A DNA stretch of 64,000 nucleotides from Flavobacterium cutihirudinis. Lineage in GTDB: Bacteria > Bacteroidota > Bacteroidia > Flavobacteriales > Flavobacteriaceae. The stretch spans positions 62,001-126,000 of the forward strand of contig NZ_QRDQ01000009.1 in the NCBI RefSeq assembly GCF_003385895.1, written 5' to 3'. Below are positions 43,108-52,959 of the stretch, in pieces. Position 1 is the first letter of the stretch; each line of letters starts with the position of its first letter. Made by a program: the position numbers and the translations under genes. The notes beneath the pieces were generated by a model. The model had not been told where the DNA came from and ran no database searches. It worked only from the letters and a program-made list of their open reading frames with translations.

Positions 43108-44790
43108 ATGAAAAAAATTACACTTTTATTCACATTCCTTTCTATCGCCGGTTTTGCTCAGGAAGGAACCAAGCCAACAGGTTTAGTAACTTCAAAAGCA
43201 ATGGTCGTTTCCGCACGAGAAGAAGCGTCAAAAATTGGTGTAGAAATCATGAAAAAAGGCGGTAATGCTTTTGATGCTATGGTTGCCACCGAATTGGCTT
43301 TGGCTGTAGCCTATCCTTATGCGGGAAATCTTGGCGGAGGTGGTTTCATGGTTTACCGAAGAGCAAATGGCGAAGTTGGAAGTCTGGACTATCGCGAAAA
43401 AGCACCTCTTGCCGCTACAAAAGATATGTTTCTCGACAAAGATGGAAATGTAATTAAAGGAAAAAGCACCGAAACAGCTCTGGCAATAGGCATTCCCGGA
43501 ACTGTTGCTGGTGTTTTTGCAGTGCATAAAAAGCTAGGTTCAATGCGAATGTCAGAAATTCTAAAACCTGTTATTGCACTTGCAGAACGAGGCGTAATTG
43601 TAACGCAGAAGCAACAAAAACAACTGGAATCTTATCATGATGCTATTGTAGCCGTAAATGGTCCAAACACACTTATGGCCGGAAAATTCAAAGAAAATGA
43701 TACCATCAAATATCCAGCGCTTGCCCAAACTTTAAAACGCATTTTAAAAAATGGTCGAGGTGAATTTTACAAAGGAGAAACAGCTCGCATTTTAGTCGAA
43801 TATCTTCAGGGAAAAGGTGGAATTATAACACTAAAAGATTTAGCAAGCTACGAAGCAAAATGGAGAAAACCACTTCAGTTTACTTATAAAGATTTAAAAA
43901 TAACGTCTATGTCGCCTCCAAGCAGTGGCGGTATTTGTTTGGCTCAGATTATGAAAATGCTTGCACCATATGATTTATCAAAAATGGGACATAACAATGA
44001 AAAATCAATTCAGTTAATTGTTGAAGCCGAAAGAAGAGCTTACGTAGACAGAAGTCAGTTTTTAGGCGATCCTGATTTTGTAAAAATTCCGATAAATGGT
44101 CTTTTATCTGATAATTATTTAAAAGAAAGAATGTCCAGTTTTAATGAAAACAAAGCCAGTCTTTCCTCAGAAATAAAAGAAGGAAATATCACGTACAACG
44201 AAAGCACCGAAACAACTCATTATTCTATAGTAGACAAATTTGGCAATGCCGTTGCCGCAACCACTACAATCAATGATGCTTTTGGTTCTAAATATTATTG
44301 CGATGAACTGGGCTTTTTCTTAAACAACGAAATGGACGATTTCAGCGCAAAACCAGGTTCTCCAAATATGTTTGGATTGGTAGGAAACGAAGCTAATAGT
44401 ATTGCCCCTCAAAAAAGAATGTTGAGTTCTATGACACCAACCATTGTAGAGAAAGACGGGAAATTGTTTATGGTTGTAGGTTCGCCAGGCGGTTCTACAA
44501 TTATAACATCGGTTTTACAGGCAATTTTAAATGTTTACGAATACAATTTAAGCATGCAGGAAGCTGTGAATGCTCCGCGTTTTCATCATCAATGGTTACC
44601 CGATCTAATCACTTTTGAACCAAATGCTTTTGATACCACCACGATTGATAAATTAAAGGCCAAAGGATACTTGATTAATGAGAAAACAACTCCGGTAATT
44701 GGAAAACTCGACTGCATTTTAGTATTACCAAATAAAAGCCTCGAAGGCGGCGCTGATTATCGTGGAGATGACACTGCTGTAGGTTTTTAA
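43108..44790 (+). CDS. ggt: Gamma-glutamyltransferase/glutathione hydrolase
   Basis: The 560-residue precursor has a signal peptide (TLLFTFLSIAGFAQ), the large-subunit motif YAGNLGGGGFMVYR and the autoprocessing site before nucleophile Thr369 in TTHYSIVDKFGNAV. The small subunit has the oxyanion motif GSPGGSTIIT. It is a periplasmic enzyme that transfers or hydrolyses gamma-glutamyl groups of glutathione and related peptides. Length and all key residues are normal. Confidence 0.93.
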   Translation: MKKITLLFTFLSIAGFAQEGTKPTGLVTSKAMVVSAREEASKIGVEIMKKGGNAFDAMVATELALAVAYPYAGNLGGGGFMVYRRANGEVGSLDYREKAPLAATKDMFLDKDGNVIKGKSTETALAIGIPGTVAGVFAVHKKLGSMRMSEILKPVIALAERGVIVTQKQQKQLESYHDAIVAVNGPNTLMAGKFKENDTIKYPALAQTLKRILKNGRGEFYKGETARILVEYLQGKGGIITLKDLASYEAKWRKPLQFTYKDLKITSMSPPSSGGICLAQIMKMLAPYDLSKMGHNNEKSIQLIVEAERRAYVDRSQFLGDPDFVKIPINGLLSDNYLKERMSSFNENKASLSSEIKEGNITYNESTETTHYSIVDKFGNAVAATTTINDAFGSKYYCDELGFFLNNEMDDFSAKPGSPNMFGLVGNEANSIAPQKRMLSSMTPTIVEKDGKLFMVVGSPGGSTIITSVLQAILNVYEYNLSMQEAVNAPRFHHQWLPDLITFEPNAFDTTTIDKLKAKGYLINEKTTPVIGKLDCILVLPNKSLEGGADYRGDDTAVGF

Positions 44791-44820
44791 AATTGCTTTT
44801 GAATTTTATAATTAAAATCG

Positions 44821-44851
44821 TGCAAATTTGAATGTTAAAAGTTAAATTTGC
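44821..44851 (+). promoter_or_regulatory. -7 box and inverted repeat upstream of the ClC gene
   Basis: TAAATTTG (44843-44850) is an exact -7 box 25 bases before the ATG. TGCAAATTT (44821-44829) faces AAATTTGCA (44845-44853), so the promoter lies in an inverted repeat that could be a regulator site. No -33 TTG at the usual distance is seen. Confidence 0.4.
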
Positions 44852-44875
44852 ATTATCCCTAACTTTTACAGAAGA

Positions 44876-46660
44876 ATGCTAAAAAAATATTTTAGAAAAC
44901 TAGAGAGCATTATTGCTTTGGCTCAGTCATTAATGACTCCAAAACAGTTTATATTTTTATCAAGTGTTCTAATTGGAGTTTCATGTTCATTCGCGGTAAT
45001 CGTTTTAAAAACTTTCGCACACAGCGTTTTTTCTTTTGCAACTTATATAAACGGAATCTTAAAATTAAGTTTCATCAACAGTATACTTCCTATAATTGGT
45101 ATAGTGCTGACTGTTTTTGTAGTCAAGAAAGTACTAAATGGTACCATTCAAAAAGGAACCTCACAGATTTTATATGCGGTTGCAAAGAAAGCCAGTATCA
45201 TTCCGAAAAAACAAATGTATGCCCAAATCGTAACCAGTTCCCTAACAGTTGGTTTGGGTGGATCTGCAGGTCTTGAAAGCCCAATCGTTGTTACCGGTGC
45301 TGCATTTGGATCTAATTTTGCCCAAAACTATAAATTAGCATATAAAGACAGAACTTTACTTATTGGTTGTGGCGTTGCAGCAGGAATTGCAGCCGCTTTT
45401 AATGCTCCAATTGCCGGCGTTCTTTTCGCTATCGAAGTTTTATTGGTCGACGTTAGTATTTCGGCCTTTACTCCTATTATGATTTCAGCTGCAACAGGTG
45501 CTTTAGTATCAGCGATTGTGCTGGATGAAACCATTTTGTTGTCTTTTAGAAAACAAGAAACTTTTAATTATCACAATATTCCTTTCTATGTTATGCTTGG
45601 TGTTTTAACTGGTTTCATGGCCGTTTATTATGCGCGAAATTTTCAAAGAATCGAACACTATTTTGCTTCATTAAATATTGGCGCCTACAAAAAGGCTTTA
45701 ATTGGCTCTTCGCTACTGGCGTTACTTATTTTTATATTTCCGACGCTTTTTGGAGAAGGTTATGAAAGCATCAAAACATTATCTGAAACTGATCCAGGAA
45801 AGCTACTAGACAATACCTTATTTGCTGATTTTCGAAATAATCAGTGGATTTTGCTGCTTTTTATAGGTTGTACGATGATGGTAAAAGTTTTTGCCTCCGG
45901 ACTAACAATTGGAAGTGGAGGAAATGGAGGAAACTTTGCTCCTTCTCTTTTCTTAGGATCTTATCTGGGTTATTTCTTTTCAAAATTTGTTACTTTAATT
46001 GGATTATCAAAACTGCCTATCAGTAATTTTACAATGGTAGGAATGGCCGGAATTTTAAGTGGATTATTTCATGCTCCTTTAACGGCAATTTTCCTTATTG
46101 CAGAAATCACTGGAGGTTACGGCTTAATGATTCCGCTTATGATTGTTTCTTCTATAAGCTTTGCAATTTCTAAACGCTTTGAAAAATATTCACTGGATGT
46201 TAAAGGTTTGGCTAAAAAAGGACATGCTTTTACAAGTAATAAAGATTCAAATATTCTGTCGACTCTTGACATTGATTCGATCATTCAATGCGATTATTTA
46301 ACGGTTCATCCCGATGAAAACCTAAGTAGACTGGTTGATCTTATTTCGCATTCGAATCAGGTTGTTTTTGCGGTAGTAAACAATGAAAAAGATCTTGTTG
46401 GAGTGGTACATTTTAATGACATCCGCGAAATTATTTTCAATGCTTATCGCGTAAAGTATACCGCTATTAAGGACGTAATGAAAACGCCACCCGCAACAAT
46501 TTCTTCATACGACAGCATGGAAATCGTAATGACCAAGTTTGAAAACTCCAAATCAGCATTTCTTCCGGTATTACGAAACGATAAATATTATGGTTTCATT
46601 TCAAAATCGATTGCATTGGAAGCTTACAGAATGAAACTAAGATCGATGACGATTGAATAA
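44876..46660 (+). CDS. ClC-family chloride channel/antiporter with C-terminal CBS pair
   Basis: The 594-residue protein carries the ClC selectivity motifs: GLGGSAGLESPIV (the usual GSGIP region, here GSAGLE), GIAAAFNAPIAGVLFAIE and GSGGNGGNFAPSLF. About ten membrane helices are present. Two CBS domains (about 475-590, MKTPPATISS) follow. The conserved GxFAP is replaced by NFAP, as in other Bacteroidota members. It probably exchanges chloride or other anions for protons. It is a single gene under its own promoter. Confidence 0.9.
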   Translation: MLKKYFRKLESIIALAQSLMTPKQFIFLSSVLIGVSCSFAVIVLKTFAHSVFSFATYINGILKLSFINSILPIIGIVLTVFVVKKVLNGTIQKGTSQILYAVAKKASIIPKKQMYAQIVTSSLTVGLGGSAGLESPIVVTGAAFGSNFAQNYKLAYKDRTLLIGCGVAAGIAAAFNAPIAGVLFAIEVLLVDVSISAFTPIMISAATGALVSAIVLDETILLSFRKQETFNYHNIPFYVMLGVLTGFMAVYYARNFQRIEHYFASLNIGAYKKALIGSSLLALLIFIFPTLFGEGYESIKTLSETDPGKLLDNTLFADFRNNQWILLLFIGCTMMVKVFASGLTIGSGGNGGNFAPSLFLGSYLGYFFSKFVTLIGLSKLPISNFTMVGMAGILSGLFHAPLTAIFLIAEITGGYGLMIPLMIVSSISFAISKRFEKYSLDVKGLAKKGHAFTSNKDSNILSTLDIDSIIQCDYLTVHPDENLSRLVDLISHSNQVVFAVVNNEKDLVGVVHFNDIREIIFNAYRVKYTAIKDVMKTPPATISSYDSMEIVMTKFENSKSAFLPVLRNDKYYGFISKSIALEAYRMKLRSMTIE

Positions 46661-46720
46661 TTTTTTGATTAGCACAATCAAAATACTTTATTTTCCAACC
46701 AAATACCACTAAAATCTGTT

Positions 46721-47476
46721 ATGAAAATTAAAGCCATTATTGTTGATGACGAATCACGCGCACGCAGTTTCTTGAAAAATTTATGCAGTAGATATTTTGG
46801 GGATAAAATCGAAATAATTGATGAGTGTAATTCCGTTGCTTCGGCTTTAATTTCGATACAAAAAAACACGCCAAATCTTGTTTTTCTGGATATTCAAATG
46901 CCAGATGAAAATGGTTTTGAATTGCTTTCTAAATTTGAAAATATTCCGTTTGAAATCATTTTTACAACAGCTCATAAAGAATTTGCAATTGAGGCTATTC
47001 GCAAAAGCGCTTTAGATTATTTAGTAAAACCAATTGATGTAAACGACTTTAAAGTTGCTATTGACAGACTTGAATCTGCTTTAAAAAACAAACTCAATTT
47101 AAACAGATATCAGCTACTGGCCGAAAATTTAAACCAGCCAGCTTCGGGAAAACAAAGAATTGCATTTCCGACCAAAACTGGTTTTGAAATAATTCATGTA
47201 AATAAAATTATCTTTTGTAAATCTGATGGTTCTTATACCTTCATTCAAACCACAGAACAGCAACATTATACATCAAAATCTTTTAAAGAAATAGGCGAAT
47301 TATTAGAGTCGGAAATCAAATTTCTAAAAGTGCACAGAAGCTATTTGATTAATGCCGAATATGTAAAGAATTTCAAATCCGATATTTATGTTTTAGAAAT
47401 GACTTCTGGTGATGAAATTCCAGTTTCTGATAAATCATTCAATAAAAAAGAGCTTATTGATGCGATCACCAAATAA
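46721..47476 (+). CDS. LytTR-family response regulator
   Basis: The 251-residue protein has a receiver domain with phospho-acceptor Asp57 (LVFLDIQMPDENGFELL), Thr in FTTAHKEFAI and Lys in YLVKPIDVND. A C-terminal LytTR DNA-binding domain follows (IIFCKSDGSYTFI, KFLKVHRSYLINAEYVK). It is encoded just before its probable partner kinase and overlaps its start by 17 bases, so the two are translationally coupled. Confidence 0.93.
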   Translation: MKIKAIIVDDESRARSFLKNLCSRYFGDKIEIIDECNSVASALISIQKNTPNLVFLDIQMPDENGFELLSKFENIPFEIIFTTAHKEFAIEAIRKSALDYLVKPIDVNDFKVAIDRLESALKNKLNLNRYQLLAENLNQPASGKQRIAFPTKTGFEIIHVNKIIFCKSDGSYTFIQTTEQQHYTSKSFKEIGELLESEIKFLKVHRSYLINAEYVKNFKSDIYVLEMTSGDEIPVSDKSFNKKELIDAITK

Positions 47477-50456
47477 GACTTTTTTTCAACTCTTTTTACT
47501 TTTTATTACCTCATTTGCTTTTGGTCAATATTTTCCATCTACAAATTTCACAACCTCAGATGGTCTACCAAATAATGCCGTTCGTTCTCTATTTTTAGAT
47601 TCCAAAAACATTTTATGGATAGGTACCGAAAATGGTGTTTCGAGAATGGAAAATGGGACTTTTACAACTATTGATGAAAGTCACGGTTTAGGCCATAATA
47701 GCTGTTGGGATATTGCCGAAGATTCAGATGGGAATATGTGGTTTGCCAGTTATGGTGGTGGCGTAAGTAAATTTGATGGTAAAAAATTTACTGTTTTTAC
47801 AACCAAAGATGGTCTTCTTGCTAACAAAACAAGAAAAGTTTTTCCTTTCAAAAACAAAGTTTATGTTGGCACAGAACAAGGCGTATCTATAATTGACATT
47901 AAAACAAACAAACTTATAACTCCAAAAGTTCCAAAACACAAAGAAGATTTTATTTCTTTATACTTTGTTGTTTATAAAGATGTTGTCTATTTCACTTCTA
48001 CTTTTGAAGGTTTGTTTAAAATAGATGAATCAAGTTCAGTTCCACGCCTAGTTCCAGTCATTTTACATAAAAATTCGTATTCGCTAGGCCTCTTTGGTTC
48101 TACACTTTATAGCGGAAATGAAGGTCATATTGATAAATTCGATTTTAATAAAATCTCAAAAGGAGACAAATCAGCTGTGACTTTTGGAAAATCTTTTGTC
48201 TGGCAATTTGCAAAAGACAAAAGGAATACCATTTTTGCAGCAGCGTGGGGCGTTTATACTCCAGACGGAGGTCTTTATACAATTGAAGACGATAAGATGA
48301 CGGATGTTTCTGCCGTATATGGAATTGATTCGAAAGTATTGCTAAATGTTGTATATGATCAATTTAATGATATACTTTATGTCGGTTCTAACAATAACGG
48401 AATTTACCAGGTAAGGTTAAATAAAATTATCAATTACAATTCATTTGATAATTCATCTATTATTGATTTTGAAAATTTTAATGATAAAAAATTAATTTTA
48501 GAAACCAGAGGAATCAAAGTTCTGAACTCAAAACAGCACATTATAAAATCAATTTCTCTTGACGATTTTAAGCAAACTGAAATGCGTTTTTACAAAAAAG
48601 GAAAAAACATCTTCAGCAAACAATCTGCAGAATCAAGAGATTTTGAACTAAACTTTGACATTCCGACCAATGAAATTGAGTTTTATGAAATCGTGAAAAA
48701 TCAAAACTCGTTCTGGATCAACAGTAACATTGGAATTTTTGAAATAGATAAAAATTACAAACTCGTCAATTACTTACCAAAGCATAGTTTGAAGATTGGT
48801 TTTACGTACGACAATAAACTAATTGAAACGATTACCTATGCAGGAACTCGTGTTTATGAAAATCTAAAAACACTTGAAAATACTCATTATTCAAAGTTCG
48901 AAAAAAACACACCGCAATACATTGTTAAAATATTAACCAACAAGGATAAAACGTATCTTTTGTCCGTTTTTAATGGTTTGTATGTCTATAAAAACAGTCA
49001 ATTTCAGTCGTATCTGGCAGACGGAATCTGGAAAGAAAAGAAGTTCAAACACATTACAAAAAACAATAAAGACCAACTTATTTTAGCTGCTGAATTTGGT
49101 GACGTTTTCGTTGTTGATGATTCTAAATCTTTTAAAATCTTAAAAACGATTTCAAAAAAACAGATTATCGGGAATACTATTTTGTTTCTGGAATCATATA
49201 AAGATTATATCTTGATAGGTACTGAAAAAGGTATCAATATTTATAAAGATGGTATTATCAGACTAATCGACAAAGAGCAAGGATTAAAAGATTGCAGAAT
49301 TACGACTTCTCAAATTTTTGACAATACCTTATGGCTCGGAACCCAAAAAGGTTTTTACAACATCGATTTAAACCGTTTGATTGCCGCTCAATTAACCGTT
49401 TCTGAAATCGGAATAAGTAAAATAGCAATCAATAATATCCCTTTAAAATCTTCAGCATACAAATGGTTTAGATACAATTCTAAACAATTAATTTCAGATT
49501 ACAAACACAATTCTTTTTCGATAGATTTTGTTCCAAAAGGACATTCATTTGCTAACAAATTAAAATTCAGGTATCGATTAAACGAAAATAATCGCTGGAG
49601 TCCGTATAGCGAAAAGACCAATTTATTCTTGCCTTATCTTCCTTCCGGAAACTACAATTTAGATATTGAAGTTTTTGATATGAATGCTGGAAAATCTAGA
49701 CTTTTCAGCATTTTACAAATTAAAGTTCAACCGCCTTTTTGGCTAAGTTGGTGGTTTATTACAATGGCAGTAGTCGTTTTATCTGGATTACTGGTTTACA
49801 TTTTTATTCGAATAAAAAGAAAATCCAATGAAAAAATCATTATTCAGCGTCGTATTGCAGAAACCAAACTGGAAGCATTGTTGAGCCAAATGAATCCGCA
49901 TTTTACCTTTAATGCAATGAATGCAATACAGGACTTTATAATAAGTAACGATATCGACAACTCGCTTCTCTATATTAGTGAATTTTCTAAATTAATTCGG
50001 AAAACTTTAGAAAACTCATCCAAACAATTGATTACGATTGACGAAGAAATAGAATATCTCGAAGCGTATATTACGATCGAAAATATGCGTTTTGACAATC
50101 GAATAAATTTTGAAATCCAAATTTCCGAAAAAGTGGATACTTGTTTTACAAAAATCCCGACAATGCTTTTACAGCCTTTTGTTGAGAATGTTTTCGTTCA
50201 CGCTTTCACCGAATCTAGTATTGCCCCTAAATTGATTATTTCCTTTCAAATGATTTCAGAAACTATTCTGGAATGTAAAATCATAGACAACGGAATGAGT
50301 TTAAATGCTGCCAAAAAAAGCAAACTACATCAGTCAAAAGGAATTCAATTAACTAAAGAGCGTCTTTCGCTTTTGCAGGATTTAAAAAATAATTCAATCG
50401 AAATTGATTTTACTGAAAATCAAGGTACGAAAGTAGCTATTCTATTATTGATTTAA
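47460..50456 (+). CDS. Two-component propeller sensor histidine kinase (LytS/YpdA type)
   Basis: I start this at the ATG at 47460 (MRSPNKTFFQLFLLFITSFA, 998 residues), which gives a signal peptide. An ATG 51 bases upstream would add a polar extension. The large periplasmic part has two-component propeller repeats (TTSDGLPNNAVRSLFLDSKN, ILWIGTENGVSRMENG) and a Y_Y_Y domain (KFRYRLNENNRWSPYSE). One membrane helix follows (about 760-780), then the His_kinase domain with phospho-His814 in SQMNPHFTFNAMNAIQ and an ATPase with PFVENVFVHA and DNGMSL. It is not an SARP/HTCS hybrid because the regulator is separate. The signal it senses is unknown. Confidence 0.9.
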   Translation: MRSPNKTFFQLFLLFITSFAFGQYFPSTNFTTSDGLPNNAVRSLFLDSKNILWIGTENGVSRMENGTFTTIDESHGLGHNSCWDIAEDSDGNMWFASYGGGVSKFDGKKFTVFTTKDGLLANKTRKVFPFKNKVYVGTEQGVSIIDIKTNKLITPKVPKHKEDFISLYFVVYKDVVYFTSTFEGLFKIDESSSVPRLVPVILHKNSYSLGLFGSTLYSGNEGHIDKFDFNKISKGDKSAVTFGKSFVWQFAKDKRNTIFAAAWGVYTPDGGLYTIEDDKMTDVSAVYGIDSKVLLNVVYDQFNDILYVGSNNNGIYQVRLNKIINYNSFDNSSIIDFENFNDKKLILETRGIKVLNSKQHIIKSISLDDFKQTEMRFYKKGKNIFSKQSAESRDFELNFDIPTNEIEFYEIVKNQNSFWINSNIGIFEIDKNYKLVNYLPKHSLKIGFTYDNKLIETITYAGTRVYENLKTLENTHYSKFEKNTPQYIVKILTNKDKTYLLSVFNGLYVYKNSQFQSYLADGIWKEKKFKHITKNNKDQLILAAEFGDVFVVDDSKSFKILKTISKKQIIGNTILFLESYKDYILIGTEKGINIYKDGIIRLIDKEQGLKDCRITTSQIFDNTLWLGTQKGFYNIDLNRLIAAQLTVSEIGISKIAINNIPLKSSAYKWFRYNSKQLISDYKHNSFSIDFVPKGHSFANKLKFRYRLNENNRWSPYSEKTNLFLPYLPSGNYNLDIEVFDMNAGKSRLFSILQIKVQPPFWLSWWFITMAVVVLSGLLVYIFIRIKRKSNEKIIIQRRIAETKLEALLSQMNPHFTFNAMNAIQDFIISNDIDNSLLYISEFSKLIRKTLENSSKQLITIDEEIEYLEAYITIENMRFDNRINFEIQISEKVDTCFTKIPTMLLQPFVENVFVHAFTESSIAPKLIISFQMISETILECKIIDNGMSLNAAKKSKLHQSKGIQLTKERLSLLQDLKNNSIEIDFTENQGTKVAILLLI

Positions 50457-50474
50457 TATCTTTTAATCTTATTG

Positions 50475-50510
50475 AAAAAGCACTTGTTATTATTGGACAA
50501 GTGCTTTTTT
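50475..50510 (+). terminator. Terminator after the histidine kinase gene
   Basis: AAAAAGCACTTGT pairs with ACAAGTGCTTTTT and is followed by a T-run, 19 bases after the kinase stop. Confidence 0.85.
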
Positions 50511-50571
50511 TGTTTATAAACCAAAATGATGGTTTCATGGTAAATTTATTGGTGTTTATAAGGTAAAACCA

Positions 50572-50599
50572 TTGGTGATTTAGTGATGGTTTATTTTTG
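50572..50599 (+). promoter_or_regulatory. Promoter of the unknown small-gene operon
   Basis: TTG (50572-50574), 17 bases, TATTTTTG (50592-50599) is an exact Bacteroidota promoter, 26 bases before the first ATG. GGTTT/GGTG-type short repeats (TGATGGTTT at about 50527 and 50585) lie around it and might be regulator contacts. Confidence 0.72.
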
Positions 50600-50625
50600 A
50601 AAAATAACCTTTCAAATTTTAAAAC

Positions 50626-50877
50626 ATGTCCAATTTTTATTGCGAATACTGCGGAACCAAAAGTTCAAGTATCTCAAATCTGACTGCAAATTCATGCTCT
50701 CGCCATCCTCTTGGTTCAAGCAAAGGCAAACATAAACTTTACGAAGGATCAGAAAAAACAAAATACAGCTGCAAATATTGTGGTACTTCTGCATCAGCGA
50801 TTTCAAGTCTAACCGGAAATTCTTGTTCCAGACATCCCAATGGAAGCGGAAAAGGAAAACATGCACCATCATTATAA
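50626..50877 (+). CDS. Small protein with two copies of a CxxCG...CSRHP zinc-finger-like motif
   Basis: The 83-residue protein is an internal duplication. Each half has an aromatic residue, CxYCGT, a Ser-rich SISNLT/AISSLT, then NSCSRHP, a Gly/Ser stretch and GKHK/GKHA. Three Cys and one His per copy (CEYCGT and SCSRH; CKYCGT and SCSRH) could each bind one zinc. Net charge is positive. There is no signal peptide or membrane segment. I do not know its function; binding nucleic acid or protein is possible. It is the first gene after the promoter. Confidence 0.72.
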   Translation: MSNFYCEYCGTKSSSISNLTANSCSRHPLGSSKGKHKLYEGSEKTKYSCKYCGTSASAISSLTGNSCSRHPNGSGKGKHAPSL

Positions 50878-50899
50878 CTAATACTAAAAATTAAACAAA

Positions 50900-51472
50900 A
50901 TGGAAATTACTATTGTATCAATTATTAGCACTTTAGTTTTAACAACTTTAGTATGGATAATTTTCTTCAAAAATATTCAAAGCAAACTAACTCATGATAA
51001 AGAAAAATTATCAATTGAATTATTCAACATAAAAGCAAACATTGATTTTGAAGTCAACAGAAAACTTGAAGAAAAAGTAACGATTTTAAACGAACAAATT
51101 CTTGAACTAAAAAATAAATGTATAACTATTGAAAGAGAGTCATATGAGAAAGGGAAAAAGGATGCTTCAAAAGAATTTGAAAAAGACTATTTTGTCAACG
51201 TAATCCCTTACAAAGAAACATACGAAGCTGATAGAGAGTATATAATTTTTGGCAAAAAAAGCAAATATGTTAACGTAGGTTTTCAACGCCAACTATTTGT
51301 CAAAGGAATTCCAGTTTTTGAGCCTGTGTATTCTTTTGTTGAAAGATATGAATTTAATGAATTCAAACTTAATGAAGAGGCAATAAACAGACTGGTTAAT
51401 AATGCAATTAAAGCGATTGCTCCACAAGCGGGAACATTTATTAAAGTCACAGAAGATGTAATGGAAAAATGA
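50900..51472 (+). CDS. Unrecognised membrane-anchored coiled-coil protein
   Basis: The 190-residue protein has one N-terminal membrane helix (about 5-23, IISTLVLTTLVWIIFFKNI). A charged helical stretch of about 27-85 is likely coiled coil (KLEEKVTILNEQILELK). A C-terminal half (about 95-190) with mixed strands follows (YIIFGKKSKYVNVGFQRQLF). I recognise no family. Its end overlaps the next gene by four bases (ATGA), so they are co-translated. The topology suggests an inner-membrane protein. Confidence 0.65.
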   Translation: MEITIVSIISTLVLTTLVWIIFFKNIQSKLTHDKEKLSIELFNIKANIDFEVNRKLEEKVTILNEQILELKNKCITIERESYEKGKKDASKEFEKDYFVNVIPYKETYEADREYIIFGKKSKYVNVGFQRQLFVKGIPVFEPVYSFVERYEFNEFKLNEEAINRLVNNAIKAIAPQAGTFIKVTEDVMEK

Positions 51473-52041
51473 TGAAAAAGCTACTCCTTATAGTTGTCTG
51501 CATCCTGCTAATATCTTGCTCAGACAAATCAAAAATCAAAAATGAAATCGACGAATACGTTGCAAAAAATTTTAACGACCCAAATAGTTACGAGTTAATC
51601 GATTTAAAGCTAATCGATACAATCACAGAAAAAAAAGTTTCAATTTTTCTAAAAAAAGAAAGACTAAATAAAATCGAAAAAATAAAAAACTTTATCAAAG
51701 AAAAAGAAGAAGAAAACGGAAGATTAGCATCTAGAGCATTTTTTGGTGGAAATCGTTTTTATTTAATGAACACTGTTGATAAACTCGATAAGGAAAAAAA
51801 AATATTAGACAGTTATGAAAAAGATTCTATAAAATTAATTAAAGATGAAATTAGAGTTTTAGAAAAATTTACTAGTTCAAATAAAACAAGTCATTTTCGA
51901 TATCTTCATGAATATAGAGCAAAAAACGATGTTGGTGCTTTAGTAAAATGTACAGATACTTTGAGAATAAACAATGAACTTAAATTAATCTTAGATTTTC
52001 CGGATTTTATCATCAGGAAATATGGCGTAGGTTTAGAATAA
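51469..52041 (+). CDS. Unrecognised lipoprotein
   Basis: The 190-residue protein has a lipoprotein signal (KKLLLIVVCILLISCSDKSK). It then has a small domain beginning YVAKNFNDPNSYELIDLKLI, a charged coiled-coil middle and a C-terminal HFRYLHEYRAKNDVGALV. The pair of 'ND-P-SYE' near the N-terminus and 'H-YRAKN--GA' near the C-terminus resembles a loose group of small Bacteroidota lipoproteins without known role. Its ATG overlaps the stop of the previous gene; an alternative ATG is the next codon. Confidence 0.65.
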   Translation: MMKKLLLIVVCILLISCSDKSKIKNEIDEYVAKNFNDPNSYELIDLKLIDTITEKKVSIFLKKERLNKIEKIKNFIKEKEEENGRLASRAFFGGNRFYLMNTVDKLDKEKKILDSYEKDSIKLIKDEIRVLEKFTSSNKTSHFRYLHEYRAKNDVGALVKCTDTLRINNELKLILDFPDFIIRKYGVGLE

Positions 52042-52063
52042 TAAAAAGAAAACTTAATAAATT

Positions 52064-52915
52064 ATGATAAAAAAAATACTAATTGGATTTATATTATTAC
52101 TTGGATTATCGCTACATAGTCAAGCAAAAAAAGCAGAACCCTCACTCGAAATTAAAGTCAAAAACTATGTAAAATGGTTTGAATCACTACCAGATTACAA
52201 AAAACGAGAAGAATCTATAATATTAGTAAATAAACTTAACAGATTGACTCCACATGATAAAGGAGTTTGGCTGGCTTTAATATCTAAATACAGTACTAAA
52301 GAAGTTAAACAAAATATTCCTGACAGCTTGACTAATGATGGTGTAAAAAAGAAATTATTACGCGAATTTAAAAATAGTAATTATGTACAAACTAATGAAA
52401 AAATAGACTCTATAATAATTCTTAACGCAACAACCGGAAAAGAAAGAACATTAGCAAAAAATGAAGCAACAATAAAAAGGATTGCATTTTTAAAAGCTAT
52501 AATTGCAAAAGCCGAAAAAAAGATGGATAGTATAGGTGGAGATGTAGATTCTCAATATCGCAATGGCAATATAGAATATATGGATGCTTATCATAACTCT
52601 AAAAATGCTACTTACGAGCTTCCTCAACTCAGAGAAAAACTAATACTTTACCAAGGTCCAGGAGATAATAACTGGAATTCTTATTTAATAGATCAATATG
52701 AAATAGAAATACATCTTTTAGTTCCTCACAAATTAACAGATGAAGAATTAGATACTGGCATGACTAGTACTTCAAAATTTGATAAAAAGAAAAAAATATA
52801 CATTGCTGAATTTATAAGAGGAACGAATTACTATAAGGATAACATACGTGATGATAAATTGAGCAGATTTAATATAAACGAAAAAGTAGATTATGATGAT
52901 GATGATGATGAATAA
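52064..52915 (+). CDS. Unrecognised secreted protein with acidic C-terminus
   Basis: The 283-residue protein has a signal peptide (LIGFILLLGLSLHSQAKKAE). A Lys-rich alpha-helical body follows (KNYVKWFESLPDYKKREESI; LKAIIAKAEKKMDSIG). It ends in a run of Asp (DYDDDDDE) encoded by GAT repeats. No catalytic motif or known family is visible. It follows the lipoprotein gene by 22 bases in the same operon. The acidic tail might bind calcium or basic partners. Confidence 0.65.
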   Translation: MIKKILIGFILLLGLSLHSQAKKAEPSLEIKVKNYVKWFESLPDYKKREESIILVNKLNRLTPHDKGVWLALISKYSTKEVKQNIPDSLTNDGVKKKLLREFKNSNYVQTNEKIDSIIILNATTGKERTLAKNEATIKRIAFLKAIIAKAEKKMDSIGGDVDSQYRNGNIEYMDAYHNSKNATYELPQLREKLILYQGPGDNNWNSYLIDQYEIEIHLLVPHKLTDEELDTGMTSTSKFDKKKKIYIAEFIRGTNYYKDNIRDDKLSRFNINEKVDYDDDDDE

Positions 52916-52959
52916 AAAACAGTTCTTCGTTTCGAAATTGTAACATTAAATTTAAATAT

